Source of the DNA: Tachypleus tridentatus
Taxonomy: Eukaryota > Arthropoda > Merostomata > Xiphosura > Limulidae
Assembly (NCBI RefSeq): GCF_004210375.1
Contig: NC_134830.1
Location: 46,443,094 to 46,507,093 of the forward strand
Length of the DNA stretch: 64,000 nucleotides
Reading direction: 5' to 3'
Part shown: in pieces, positions 1 to 11,270 of the stretch
Position numbering within the stretch: position 1 is the first letter of the stretch
How the letters are laid out: the number at the start of each line of letters is the position of its first letter
Program-made: the position numbers and the translations under genes
The notes under the pieces: generated by a model
Databases searched by the model: none
The model's input: only the letters and a program-made list of their open reading frames with translations
Told to the model about the DNA's origin: nothing

Positions 1-1451
1 TGTCTAAAAAGAAATGAACTGGGTCTCATTATACACGATTAGACATACATTTTACAATAACAAAATGAAGTACATGACAAGAATATGAGGGAGGAAGGTA
101 ATGGGATAGATGTAGGGTGTAGTTACAAAATTAACTTTAAAAAGTTACAGTATTATATATTTTACTATTTTTAATAGTGGGTGGTACCCACCTGATGAAG
201 CAATACATTCTAGTATTATAAGCAATATCATTTGAACATCATATTTAATTATTCTTAGTACTAGGTATATATCTTTAGTTTAGATATACACAGTTTACTT
301 TGATCAGAAGTAAATATTCATAAATGCAATTTGTACATTTCTGCCCTTCACATTTTTCATTTTCACCTATATGATTTGGTTCACTTAATAACTATTACTT
401 CTCATATATTTAACTCTACAAAAAATTAAAGCCACACTTGCCAACTCTTCATGAGCTTGTACTCCTCTAACTTCCTATACTAAAAAATATAATTTTGAGT
501 TAAGTTAAGCATACATTCTGGAGCCGCTTTTAACTCTGGTTGAATATGAACAAAATGAAAAGCATTAAATACAATTTCTTCATAGCTTGTTTCACAAATG
601 AGCTAATAGTAATATTAATTGTATTTTTGATCCACATAAAATAGTTATACTTCTATTAAATCAAAGTACAGTATTTAAGTTAGAGAAGCACAATTAACTC
701 AATACCAAAGAGCACTGAGCATGTTGATAAGTGTCATGTATAATAAAGTTATGATAAAAGTTTTTAAATGTCCTGAAAATAAACAAGTGGCTGAAATATG
801 CAATTCCAATTATTACATTATTATCATCAGAATATAACCATTGTGATTCTTATTTTTTCTTTATTACTTTAGGGTTATTCAATTTAATAATTAAATGCAT
901 ATAATAAATTACTAAGCCTCACAATTAACAACTAACATTCCACTGATCACTCAGGTTTTGTTAAAGTTCAAAGATGATAAACCCCTTGATAAGGTGTTCA
1001 GTACAACCAACTGATAATTTAACAAAGTTTATATGACAAGTTACACAGGATACATGGTTTTGTAGGGTTAAAAAGAAGGGTTTACACAGATTTATCCAAA
1101 TATTTGGCAAATTACATTTAATTATATTAATTGCAAAGTAATGCATTCAGGTTATAATTTGAATCATGTTAAATACAGATAATATAATTACATAAAGTAT
1201 TTACAAACATATTGAAGTCAATAGAAGTAATCATCTCCATAGGAATCACCAGTTAGGCCTTGTTTAGAATACTGTTTAAACTTCTGGTCTCTTTTTCTAA
1301 GAGAAAATACTCACCAAGAGGAAATGGTCAAGGAAGATCACTAGGATATTTTAGGAGTAGAAGGGTTATACCATAGGAATAGGTTAAGGTCTAATTTGTG
1401 CTGAATTATGTAAATAATGATATAAAAGGATCTAACTAAGTTTTGGAAAAA
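1..1451. other. AT-rich, inferred SRF intron 1 (distal part)
   Basis: No coding exon, RNA gene or known repeat is recognised. It lies downstream of the SRF first exon on that gene's strand, and no second MADS-box exon is visible, so I infer it is intronic. Confidence 0.5.
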
Positions 1452-2052
1452 AAGCAAGCTATGCTAGTATTATAAGATAGTATTAATTAAAGCAAGCTAT
1501 GCTAGTATTAAGATAGTATTAATTAAAGCAAGCTATGCTAGTATTATAAGATAGTATTAATTAAAGCAAGCTATGCTAGTATTAAGATAGTATTAATTAA
1601 AGCAAGCTATGCTAGTATTATAAGATAGTATTAATTAAAGCAAGCTATGCTAGTATTATAAGATAGTATTAATTAAAGCAAGCTATGCTAGTATTATAAG
1701 ATAGTATTAATTAAAGCAAGCTATGCTAGTATTAAGATAGTATTAATTAAAGCAAGCTATGCTAGTATTATAAGATAGTATTAATTAAAGCAGCAAGCTA
1801 TGCTAGTATTATAAGATAGTATTAATTAAAAGCAAGCTATGCTAGTATTATAAGATAGCATTAATTAAAGCAAGCTATGCTAGTATTATAAGATAGTATT
1901 AATTAAAGCAAGCTATGCTAGTATTATAAGATAGTATTAATTAAAGCAAGCTATGCTAGTATTAAGATAGTATTAATTAAAGCAAGCTATGCTAGTATTA
2001 AGATAGTATTAATTAAAGCAAGCTATGCTAGTATTATAAGATAGTATTAATT
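1452..2052. repeat. Tandem array, 36/38-bp unit, about 16 copies
   Basis: Near-identical head-to-tail units contain the words GCAAGCTATGCTAG and GATAGTATTAATT. Units come in two lengths, 38 bp (TATTATAAG) and 36 bp (TATTAAG), interspersed through the array. One copy has an extra GCA and one lacks a T. The array lies in the inferred SRF intron 1. No ORF crosses it. Confidence 0.95.
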
Positions 2053-2844
2053 TTGTAACAAAGTGAATGGCTTATGGATCAAGTAAATATTGCCAACAGT
2101 GGAGATCTACATTTTATAGGAGTTTAGGAGGGAAGAGGGTTTGATTTTTTTTTAAAGTAACAGGTAGGTTGAAGTTTTTATTTTTTCAAGGTTGCATGCA
2201 CAAGGACAGCCTAGAAAGGTCAACAGGTCCTTCATGGTTCATAGGTTACGTTATGCAAATTAATGAAAAATTAAAATTTTAGCCTAAACAATTAAACTTG
2301 AAAAATTCTTACTAACCCAAGAAAGAAAACTGAAAGTAAACATTTCATATTAAAAGCCTATTCAAAAATGAATGACACTAAATACTGTAAAATAAGTAAA
2401 ATGTCACACTTCTAAAAGTATGGAACTTGTTTGTAAATTGATAAAATAAGATCAAATATAAAAAGAAAAATTCTTAGGCCTTAAGTAGCTATGAAAGTCT
2501 ATTAACTTAAAACTTTACATCTGACTTAAAAAATACTTTACATGGTCTTCAAAATCATTTATTGTTAATACTGAACTTTTAAAGAATTCACATATACATA
2601 ATGTAACTTGAAATTAAGGGAAAAACACTTTTATATTATTACTAGCAAAGTGTAGGCAGAATTGGCTATAATAATGATATAGAAGCTGCATTTTGTTTTT
2701 ATATAGATGTTTGCTAGAGGGTGCTGGGGGCTAAGACTTACTAAATGCAACTAAGAACTAGGCAGACAATTAGTTACAAATATGAGCAAGCAGTTTGTGC
2801 AAGTGCCAGCCAATTAGTGAAGCACAAAGTTTAGCTCATTCAAT
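2053..2844. other. AT-rich, nothing recognised
   Basis: Intronic by inference; no supported feature apart from short A and T runs. Confidence 0.4.
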
Positions 2845-2856
2845 GATTGAGAAGTT

Positions 2857-3094
2857 TTGTTTGTTTGTTTGTTTTGGAATTTAGCAGTGTAAGACTAGAG
2901 GGAAGGCAGCTAGTCATCACCACCCACTGCCAACTCTTGGGCTACTCTTTTACCAACGAATAGTGGGATTAACCGTCACATTATAACGCCCCCACGGCTG
3001 GGAGGGCGAGCATGTTTTGGCGCGACTCGGGCGCGAACCCGCGACCCTCAGATTACGAAGCGCACGCCTTAACGCGCTAGGCCATGCCAGGCCC
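2857..3094 (-). mobile_element. SINE-1 copy with internal deletion and TSD
   Basis: tRNA-derived SINE in reverse: a TTTG-rich tail at the left, then the conserved body (AGACTAGAGGGAAGGCAGC), then a tRNA-like head ending GGCCATGCCAGGCCC. It is flanked by a perfect 12-bp target duplication, GATTGAGAAGTT (2845-2856 and 3095-3106). About 45 bp of the tail-proximal body is missing, between two AATTT words. It sits within SRF intron 1. Confidence 0.95.
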
Positions 3095-3106
3095 GATTGA
3101 GAAGTT

Positions 3107-3767
3107 AATAAATAATTCAAGTTGTTTTTTATTGCTTATATTCAGTTAAGCTATTAATTATCTGTGAAATTGTACAAGTAAATTTGCTTATATGCTAGTA
3201 CTATTAGTATTAGTAAGGAATTTTATTAAAATGTTACTTGTGAACCTAAGCCGACAACAGTACATGTATCAAAGTGAATACGTTTCACAAACAATGAATT
3301 TATTAGATGAGATTTGAATTTTGAAACTTAATATATTGCATATATTAACCTCTCATCATTAAATGTTGTAACTATAAATTTTGTATTGTTTAAACTGTAA
3401 TATAATTTACTAAATATGATACACGTATAATCAAAACATTGAGGTATTAAACATTATACATCTTTTTTACAAGTGTCAAACATTTTTTGCTTTTTTACTT
3501 ACCGTTAGTTTTAATAACATTGTTACTTTTGTTCACAATCACGTTTCACAGGTGTGTAAATAAAAATTAATTGCATTTAATGAAAACAAACTTTTCATCT
3601 ATTCTAAACGTCGAAAAGGTGAAAAAAGGGTGCAAATAACTCACTCAAAAAATTATTTATATACAATTTCAAGTCTCGCCAACACCCAAGTTATACACTT
3701 ATCAACGATCTCATAAGAAACACACAACACTGATCAACTTAAATTTTTAATTGGTAAATACGCAAAC
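3107..3767 (-). other. SRF intron 1, proximal part
   Basis: AT-rich sequence directly downstream of the SRF exon on the minus strand. The splice donor GTTTGC begins at 3767. Nothing else is recognised here. Confidence 0.6.
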
Positions 3768-4103
3768 CTTTTTCATAATTCCAGTCTTTCTTTTGCTGAA
3801 AGTTGTATATCGTCGCAGTTTGTTATCGATAAATTCCATTTTTATTTTTACACGACCCTTCGTTTTCTTCCCATTTGGTGGAGTTGTTTTCTTTGATTTG
3901 TCCGTGTTTCCGCCTTCATTTTCAGAACGGCCAGGAAGTCCAGCTGCCTCAGCCGTTCGTTTTTCGCCACCAGGGCTACCCGCATCTTCTTCCCTTGAAT
4001 CGTCTTCGCTGTCACCACTAAATCCTTGTGTTAAAGAGTCCACATTTTCTATCATGAGTCCAGTGTGATTGGTTTCGTGTCCAACTGATGAAACTCTCTG
4101 CAT
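3768..4103 (-). CDS. SRF: Serum response factor, first coding exon (MADS-box start)
   Basis: This encodes the first 112 residues of an SRF orthologue, the MADS-box transcription factor that binds CArG boxes and controls immediate-early and muscle/cytoskeletal genes (blistered in Drosophila). Residues 1-80 are an acidic and glycine/serine-rich low-complexity region. The MADS box starts near residue 83 (GRVKIKMEFIDNKL) and continues through RRYTTFSKRKTG to IMKK, which matches animal SRF and not MEF2. The start is the ATG at 4103-4101: an in-frame TAA lies 18 bases upstream of it, and the only earlier start-like codon is a GTG. The exon ends AAG|GTTTGC, a phase-0 donor inside the MADS box, after which the frame reads six residues to a stop. 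The rest of the gene must lie to the left of the window. Identity is very secure. Confidence 0.96.
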
Positions 4104-4446
4104 TGCTACCACGTCACTTTACTCCATTCACTCTTTCCCTTTCTGCTTCTACTACACAAATAACATTCAACCCTTACACTAAATTACACAATACGAGAGC
4201 ACGAGGAAAAAAAGAAAAAAGCGCATGCTCTAACAGCTTCGTGGAATTATGTGTTCATGCATAACAAAATAGTTCCACGTAACTATTAGAATTTCTATTA
4301 TTGTTTCAAAATAACATTTTAATTTTATTAATACGAGTCAATAATTAATTACGAAGATAAAATATTATCTATAATATAAATAACGCATTATAAATAAATC
4401 TATGTTAAAACGAGTAATGATACATATGAAACATGTTAACAGGGGA

Positions 4447-4508
4447 GGGCGGTGTCTCCATGTTTGGAAAACCATGTTTCCGTATAAGGAATACGTGGCC
4501 ATATATGG
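4447..4508 (-). promoter_or_regulatory. SRF: SRF upstream region: CArG box cluster and GC box
   Basis: Seen directly: CCATATATGG at 4499-4508 is a perfect CC(A/T)6GG CArG box. CCGTATAAGG (4480-4489) and CCATGTTTGG (4458-4467) each differ from the consensus by one base. GGGCGG (4447-4452) is a GC-box core. The three CArG-type sites start 19-22 bp apart, about two helical turns. The cluster lies 350-400 bp upstream of the SRF ATG. Vertebrate SRF promoters are known to carry paired CArG boxes with Sp1 sites that mediate autoregulation; the same role here is inference. The transcription start is not identified. Confidence 0.7.
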
Positions 4509-4615
4509 AAGGCGATAAAGAGTGCAAGGTATTTGCTTAATGTTATTAAAGTTGTTGCTGGACGACTGCCGCTAAAGCCAAAACAGCTAAGTAATATAAA
4601 ATTAACAAATATTCT

Positions 4616-4768
4616 CAGTGATGTCGAGAAACCCACTTGTTGAGAAATTTATATGCAAAAACGGCTCGTTTGGGTTGAGAAAATATTTTACATAGAAGAG
4701 CGAACAACGTTTCGACCTTCTATGTAAAATATTTTCTCAACCCAAACGAGCCGTTTTTGCATATAAAT
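4616..4768. mobile_element. Foldback element with perfect 54-bp inverted repeat
   Basis: Arms at 4645-4698 and 4717-4770 are exact reverse complements, 54 bp each, with an 18-bp loop containing AACGTTTCGAC. The left end reads GTGATGTCGAGAAACCCACT. Flanking sequences TTAACAAATATTCT (4602-4615) and TTAACAAACATTCT (4769-4782) look like a 14-bp target duplication with one mismatch; it overlaps the right arm by 2 bp. The left end is shared with the insert at 29716-29792 and the reversed copy near 60885-61045. It has no coding capacity. It lies just upstream of the SRF promoter. Confidence 0.85.
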
Positions 4769-4782
4769 TTAACAAACATTCT

Positions 4783-5900
4783 GTTGAATATTGAAGATAG
4801 TAAGTATTTTAACTTACAGTTCTATAATTTCTTCATTTAAAGTTTGATATATTCTTTAAAAATACTTTTCGAATAAATAATTCTACCCTTAATTGTGTCT
4901 TTTTTATTTTATTTTGCAATTTGTAACTGTTTATGCCCTGTGATAAATAAGGTGTAAGTAAACTTTGTGTCTTGTATAAGGACTTTAGAATCGGGAGTTT
5001 TCTTAATGTGCAGTTGTTTACAAATTGTGTATCTGTAAACATATTTGTGTAGTTAAAAATTCACCTATACATATGAAAAGTGGATAAAAAAAACATATTT
5101 AAGATTATCATATTCCATTCCATAGTTGATAAATACGTGTATTTAGTAGAATATTCATCATTTGTTAAAACTACGCTTGTGTGTATGAAGTGCTATAAGG
5201 CGTCAATTATTAAAAAATGATGAGATTAAAATATAAATTTGCAGTTGGAAAAAATCCTTACGCAAAACTCTGTTTAGAATTATAAAACAAAACTTTTCAA
5301 AGTTTTGTATTTCCCATACACTGATTTTACTTAGAGTCAAAAGTTAGAAACAGGTTCGAAAGATAATAAGTTACAAAGTGCCTTTCTGTGTATCTATTTG
5401 ATCATTCATCGAGTTCGTCAGGAAGAAATAGTCGAATCACGAATAAGTATAATAAGAGAATTTAAGAACAATATAAAAGCACAATAATAGTTTCTAATTC
5501 AACACAAAATAAAACAGGAACAGTGGATCTGTATTAGACTAGCAAGAGAGAAATATTTGCCAGCTCTCTTTCAACAAATAGTCCAGTGTATGGCCCTACC
5601 TCTCCCCGTAAGCCAAAGTAAGATAAATTTGTAAAATAAAAATAGACTTGAAGTTAAAATAAGATATAAAAATTACGAAAGGTTTGCCTAAGGTTCAGTA
5701 AAATGTAAATATTAGCAAAAGAAAGTAATAAATAAAATTTCCCATTTTTAGCAAAAACAACTTCTTAAAAGTTAAGTCACAAAAACATTTCATCAAAATA
5801 TTATGAACTAAGGAAAAGCTGACTTTTAATACAAAACTTAATAACTTAAGCCAGGTTTGCACGTGACCTCTGTCCACTTATGCTAAAGTGCTGAGGTAAG
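4783..5900. other. AT-rich intergenic, nothing recognised
   Basis: No exon with splice signals, RNA gene or repeat family is recognised. Short open frames here have no coding character. Confidence 0.4.
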
Positions 5901-6173
5901 GGTTTGTTTGTTTGTTTTGAATTTCGCACAAAGCTACTCGAGGGCTATCTTTGCTAGCCGTCCCTAATTTAGTAGTGTAAGACTAGAGGGAAGGCAGCTA
6001 GTCATCATCACCCACCGCCAACTCTTGGGCTACTATTTTACCAACAAATAGTGCGATTGACCGTCACATTATAACGCCCCCACGGCTGAAAGGGCGAGCA
6101 TGTTTGGCGCAACGGGGATGCGACCCTCAGATTACGAGTCGCATGCCTTAACACGCTTGGCCATGCCGGACCC
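5901..6173 (-). mobile_element. SINE-1 copy
   Basis: Nearly full-length copy in reverse: tail GTTTGTTTGTTTTGAATTTC, complete body, and tRNA-like head ending CCATGCCGGACCC. Part of the B-box region is lost (GGGGATGCGACC). Flanks CTGAGGTAAGG and ATGAGATGAGG may be a decayed target duplication. Confidence 0.93.
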
Positions 6174-8799
6174 AATGAGATGAGGGAATTCCCAGATCAT
6201 TACTCATTTAGTTGACCCCTAAGATAGCTTTCTGTTTTTGGATGTCGCATGCTATCTTCCTTGCAAGAAGCTCGATTAATCGCCAACTAGTAAAGACCTA
6301 CAAAAAGATGAAGCTGAGATGTGTTTACTGAGATGATTTTATAGTTGTAAACTAAGAAAAATACATAAATTCCAAAAAATTGCATATTAATCAAGAGAGT
6401 ATAAAATACACAGTGTTGTCTTGTTCTACAATGTACTTTGTCAATGCAGATATCATGTAAACTACTTTATTATTACTTTCTATTTTAGATTTTGTTCTAC
6501 AAGTACAAATGAACTAAGAGTAGAAGGAAAACTTGAATGATACTTTTTATTATGTATTTCTTGGTGATATATCAATGATTACTTTCATTGTTATACATTA
6601 ATTACACTGATTATTGTTATGATAGCTTTGCCAGTTTATCATATTATACATTGGTTCTCATTTCACCAAAGTTAACACAGAAAGCATAATTGTGATGTAG
6701 AGTTGTCTGTTTATATGGACGATAGATTTACTCCTTAAATATTAATGTTTTTTTTTCTAACAAATAACAACCTTTTGAAATAATTCTTATAACAATCCAA
6801 ACTTTCCCTAGGTTTTTGTACACATTTATGATACTCGTATGAGGACAACAGTGATCTCCACCTGGAAATTTAATATGCAACATTTTTTTTTCAATTCAGT
6901 TCTATATAACCAAACATTAGTAGAAATGTACAAGGAAACCAGTTTTCAAAGTTTAGGTCACTAGCTTTTAAGATAGTGTATATGCATTAAATGTGCATAT
7001 AATGTGACTTTTACACATCTCACTTTTCAACATTTGTGTTTTACATCACTGATATAATCATAACTACAATTCGCACTCAACTTCAAATTATTTTTTTATT
7101 TTTCTCAAGGAAGTTCTAATAAAATACACTATATAATAAATAAAGAAAGTTAGTAATTATATTTTCATTTATAACAGCTTGTATATATAGTTCAAGTCAC
7201 TGTATTTACATTCCGGTTCCCCTTTCCATCTGTCCTAACACCTACCTGTATAGACCAAGTGTACAAACAATACACTTCAACAGACTTCTGTTTCCAACTT
7301 TTGTAATTCTTTGATTTGTTGCACTGTCTGCTGTGGGTTGCAGTTTCATCTGTTGAAAGCTCAATAACATTCTTTAATAATTACATTACAGATACCGTTT
7401 ATTTTCACCAAAGGTAAAATTGAAAATAAATATGTGACATAGACGCCTAATGCATTCTGTGATTTTCTGTTCTGCTGTGGACTATAGTTTCGACTATTCT
7501 AGGCTTATCAGTGCAGCTTGGGTCAGCAAACCAAAAACATACAAAAACAATGAAATCTATATGATTATTGTAATAAGGGCAGAAAAGAAAATGTGACGTA
7601 TTGATTATTATATATCTGTTTTAATATCGATATTTGTTTAAGTTAAATTTATCTTTAGAAATGTATATAACTTGTACTGTTAAATCTGTATTACAAAATT
7701 CCCACCTATTCACTAAAGTCGTAGAAAATTCTCGAGAGTAAGAAACAGCATATGTGTGTGTACGTAAACACTAGTGTATCGTCTTTATTACTGTTCAGGT
7801 AGAAATTTCTAGAAACTCTCCTTACAGGTATAAATGAAACTAATGCGACTCGCCAAGAGATCGTATATATTGTTGGTTTGCTATAGTTGGTATACTATAA
7901 ACCAGGGAAGCTATAACTGTGATCAACACTTATTAATTGGGAGCTTCAGAAATTTGACCAGAAATGTTTATAAATTTCGAACATTACAAACCGTTTAACT
8001 TCAGTGCATTCACATCAGACATTAGTATTTTTACGAATACATTATGCGACTTAAGAGGTGAAATATTTGATGTGTGGTCAGCGAAGACTAAAGAATACAG
8101 ATCTAGCTAGCTCCATATTAAATGAATAATACCTACATTAACTTGAAATTAACTCGTTCATCGTGAACCCTCGATAAGACATCAAGAACGTTCTACACCA
8201 GAAATAAGACTCGATATTGTTTGTAAGTTTGTAAAAGTTTTGTACATACATCATTATCTGGAATAACCATTATTGTAAATTATATTATCGTTTTTATATT
8301 AAAATATATTTATAGTAAAAAAGAAACTGTGTTTAATAATCTTGTTGGCAAATATAATAAATTGGATACATATCGATATTTATTTAACCTCTATATCTAA
8401 ATTACAAATTAACTCAGTTTCAGGCTATATGAAACTGTAACATAAAAAAAGGAGCTTCTGGAAATTCCTTCAAAACATGTTTTGGAATGCAATTGATGAA
8501 GTGATAATGTAGCATATCACGTTTTATTACATTAATATAGTATTATCTTAAATTTATTATTCATTATGGATCTACATAGTTCTCATATAACACGTTGTCA
8601 GGAAATACGTTAAAGTGATATTGTTTTATCTGCTTTTATTCTTTCTCATTCTATTCAGATCACACCTCTTTCATCTTTAATATACCGTAAATTGTAAAAA
8701 AAGGTAAACAGAGCTGGTGTTCTTCAACGGTAATTGATATAAAATGTCAAAGCTATAGCTACTGTAATGTTAGAATAAGAATGTCCAGTCGTGTAGGTT
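6174..8799. other. AT-rich intergenic, nothing recognised
   Basis: 2.6 kb of AT-rich sequence in which I see no gene or repeat family. Confidence 0.4.
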
Positions 8800-8805
8800 T
8801 GGCTG

Positions 8806-9062
8806 TGTTTTGAATTTCGCGCAAAGCTACACGATGGCTGCCTCTTTTAGCCGTCCCTATATCAGCGAAAGACTAGAAGGAAAGAAGCTAGTCATCATCA
8901 TCCACCTCCTACTTTTGAGCTACTCTTTTAACGACGAATAGTAGGGTTGACTGTCACATTGATAACACCCCCACGGCTGAAAGGGCAAGCATCTTTCTTG
9001 GGACGGGGATTCTAACTCGCGATCTACAGATTGGAGAGTGCTTCAACCACCTGGCCATACAG
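8806..9062 (-). mobile_element. SINE-1 copy, diverged
   Basis: Recognisable by TTTTGAATTTCGCGCAAAGC at the left, TAGCCGTCCCTA and the head CAACCACCTGGCCATAC. More diverged than its neighbours, with several substitutions in the body, which suggests an older insertion. Confidence 0.88.
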
Positions 9063-9515
9063 ATAAAAGTATTTACTCTGGGTAAATTTGACATTAATTG
9101 TGATGTAAAAACAACACTGAATTTAAATGTTCTAGTTTTGAGACCTCGAGCTGGAGAATTTAGAAAAAAAATTATCTGATCCAGTAGAAGCAACGTTTCT
9201 GTGCCTATAAAACAAATATATATATTGTATTTGTGAATTAATAAAGATTGTATTTTACATTGTATCTAATCACCTTATTTTATTATCACAATTACTCAGA
9301 GACTGAGTACTACTTTATGATAGATATCTTGTAGATACGCTTCTTGATCAGTGGACCTATCCAGAATTCAGTGTTTTAAAGTTAGCTAGTTTAACATAAA
9401 TATTCAGTAATAATTGTATGCACTGCTTGTACTTAAAATATCGATCACGTTTAACCTATACCAAAAAGGGAGAAAAATAAATCATTATTGTTTTGTAACG
9501 TGAAATCCCTTATCT

Positions 9516-9796
9516 AGGGGCCCGACATGGCCAAGCGTGTTATGGCGTGCGACTCGTAATCTGAGGGTCGCGGGTTCCCATCCCCATTGCATCAAACATG
9601 CTCGCCCTTTCAGCCGTGGGGGCGTTATAATGTACTATCAATCCCACTCTTTGTTGGTAAAAGAGTAGCCCAAGAGTTGGCGGTGGGTGGTGATGACTAG
9701 TTACCTTCCCTATAGTCTTACACTACTAAATTAGGGACGGCTAGCAAAGATATCCCTCGAGTAGCTTTGTGCGACATTCAAAAACAAACAAAGAAA
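9516..9796 (+). mobile_element. SINE-1 copy, full length, with TSD
   Basis: Head GGCCCGACATGGCCAAG contains an A-box-like TGGCCAAGCGTG. The B-box region is GCGGGTTCCCATCC, slightly mutated. The full body is followed by the tail AAAAACAAACAAAG. Flanked by CCCTTATCT (9507-9515 and 9797-9805). Confidence 0.95.
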
Positions 9797-9805
9797 CCCT
9801 TATCT

Positions 9806-10374
9806 GGCAAAAAGTTTTCACACCATTCTTGGACACATTTAGAAACGACAGCTTACCTAATTACATTAGACGAGGACTTTCTGATGCAAATCACTCCAAT
9901 TTAGAAATTTTACAAGTATAGTATATTAATATTATATTTATATTAATTTACTTATTTATTTATAAGTAAAGATCATCTTCTATGGAATAGGTGATATAAT
10001 AGGTTATGATTCAATCAGAATAAAGCACCCATCAACACATTATGCCAATTGGAATTCCATCTGTAGTGTTGTAAGCTACATTTTTAGGACACTTAATTTG
10101 TTTTGTAGTTAGAGGATATATTCCATTATGATAACCTAGAATTTCTAGAAAGTTTTATGTTGACGTTTTCTCGCACATTTGATGCTGGATTATAAATACA
10201 AGACAGTTTTTTTTTTTTTAGAACGTGTGAACTGGAAGATAGTCAGAGATACAGTTTAGATCATGCGAAGTTACAAGAGGTTAGACAGGATTGTTTCAAG
10301 ATAAAAAGTTGAATCAGTTAGCTTGTGTTCACGATCCATGTTTGTTATCATACGTATTGAAATAATCTGTACAC
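9806..10374. other. AT-rich intergenic, nothing recognised
   Basis: No supported feature apart from a short T run near 10207. Confidence 0.35.
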
Positions 10375-10740
10375 ATGAGCCAGTTTTATTTAATTCTGTT
10401 ATTGTTAGGGAGGTTTGGGTGTTATGTGTAGTGTATGACTACAGCAGTTTGTGACAGTGTACAAGCGTCTAAACATATTGAAATATTAAAGGAGGAAGTA
10501 AAATAATTTGTCATCTTACTTTAAATGAAACAGTTTTTGAATTATTTATAGCAGATAAATTAAAAGAATCCATAAATGAAAAGAGTAGAAATACTATTGT
10601 CTGAAGTGGGGCAATATTTTTGTTAAAATAAGAATAGAATTTCAACTGTTGATGATTATGACCACGTGCACGAGGTAAGTTGTGAGATTCGATCATTACG
10701 TGAAATGATGAAACTGTTTCAGCTATATGTATATCTAATG
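10375..10740 (+). repeat. Diverged duplicate segment, copy 1
   Basis: Similar in order and spacing to 10915-11270. Shared words include GTTTG.GTGTTAT, GAATTATTTATAGCAGATAA followed by TTAAAAGAATCC, and GAAATGATGAAACTG. One frame reads ELFIADKLKESINEK before a stop, against ELFLPCKLKEPANERR in copy 2. This suggests a decayed coding ancestor, possibly a retroelement gag, duplicated locally. Function unknown. Confidence 0.5.
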
Positions 10741-10914
10741 CTATAATTTGTTTGCTAGCTCCGTGACGTAAAATGCATAGAGAATTCTAGGCTTGCGTCA
10801 AGTTTTTCTTGCGCTTTCTAAGCTAGGTTATAAATTTGAACCAGTCATTGTGCTTTCACGCAATATGTGGATATGTTTCTGTTATACTGTTTATTACGAT
10901 ACTTTGTACAGGTA

Positions 10915-11270
10915 AGTTGATTTTATATTAATTCTAGTACTGTTAGAGGGGTTTGAATGTTATTTATAACGTAGACCTACGACAGTTTATGTTCAAGTTT
11001 ATACAAACGTTGAAGAAGGAAATAAAGTAACGTGCTTCGTGCAATAAACGTTGAATTATTTTTACCATGTAAGTTAAAAGAGCCTGCCAATGAAAGAAGA
11101 ATGTTACAGCGCTTGGTATCAGACGTGACGTATTATTTTGGTGAAGATAAAATAAAACTTTAAATGTAATTAAAATAAAACTAAAACCGCTGAAAAGGAT
11201 TACCACGAAGCCAAACAATAAAAGGGAAGCATTATTTGAGATAATGAAATTGTTAGGACAAGATCAAAAG
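10915..11270 (+). repeat. Diverged duplicate segment, copy 2
   Basis: Partner of 10375-10740, offset by about 540 bp. It retains a slightly longer open stretch (ELFLPCKLKEPANERR, then VSDVTYYFGEDK) and later REALFEIMKLLGQDQKK, but stops intervene. The following purine-rich stretch to about 11395 would encode lysine/glutamate-rich sequence. Probably a dead repeat; the family is not identified. Confidence 0.45.

Noticed and set aside
3751..4068. Plus-strand open frame of 105 codons
   Set aside because: It is the antisense of the SRF first exon; the minus strand encodes an unmistakable MADS box.
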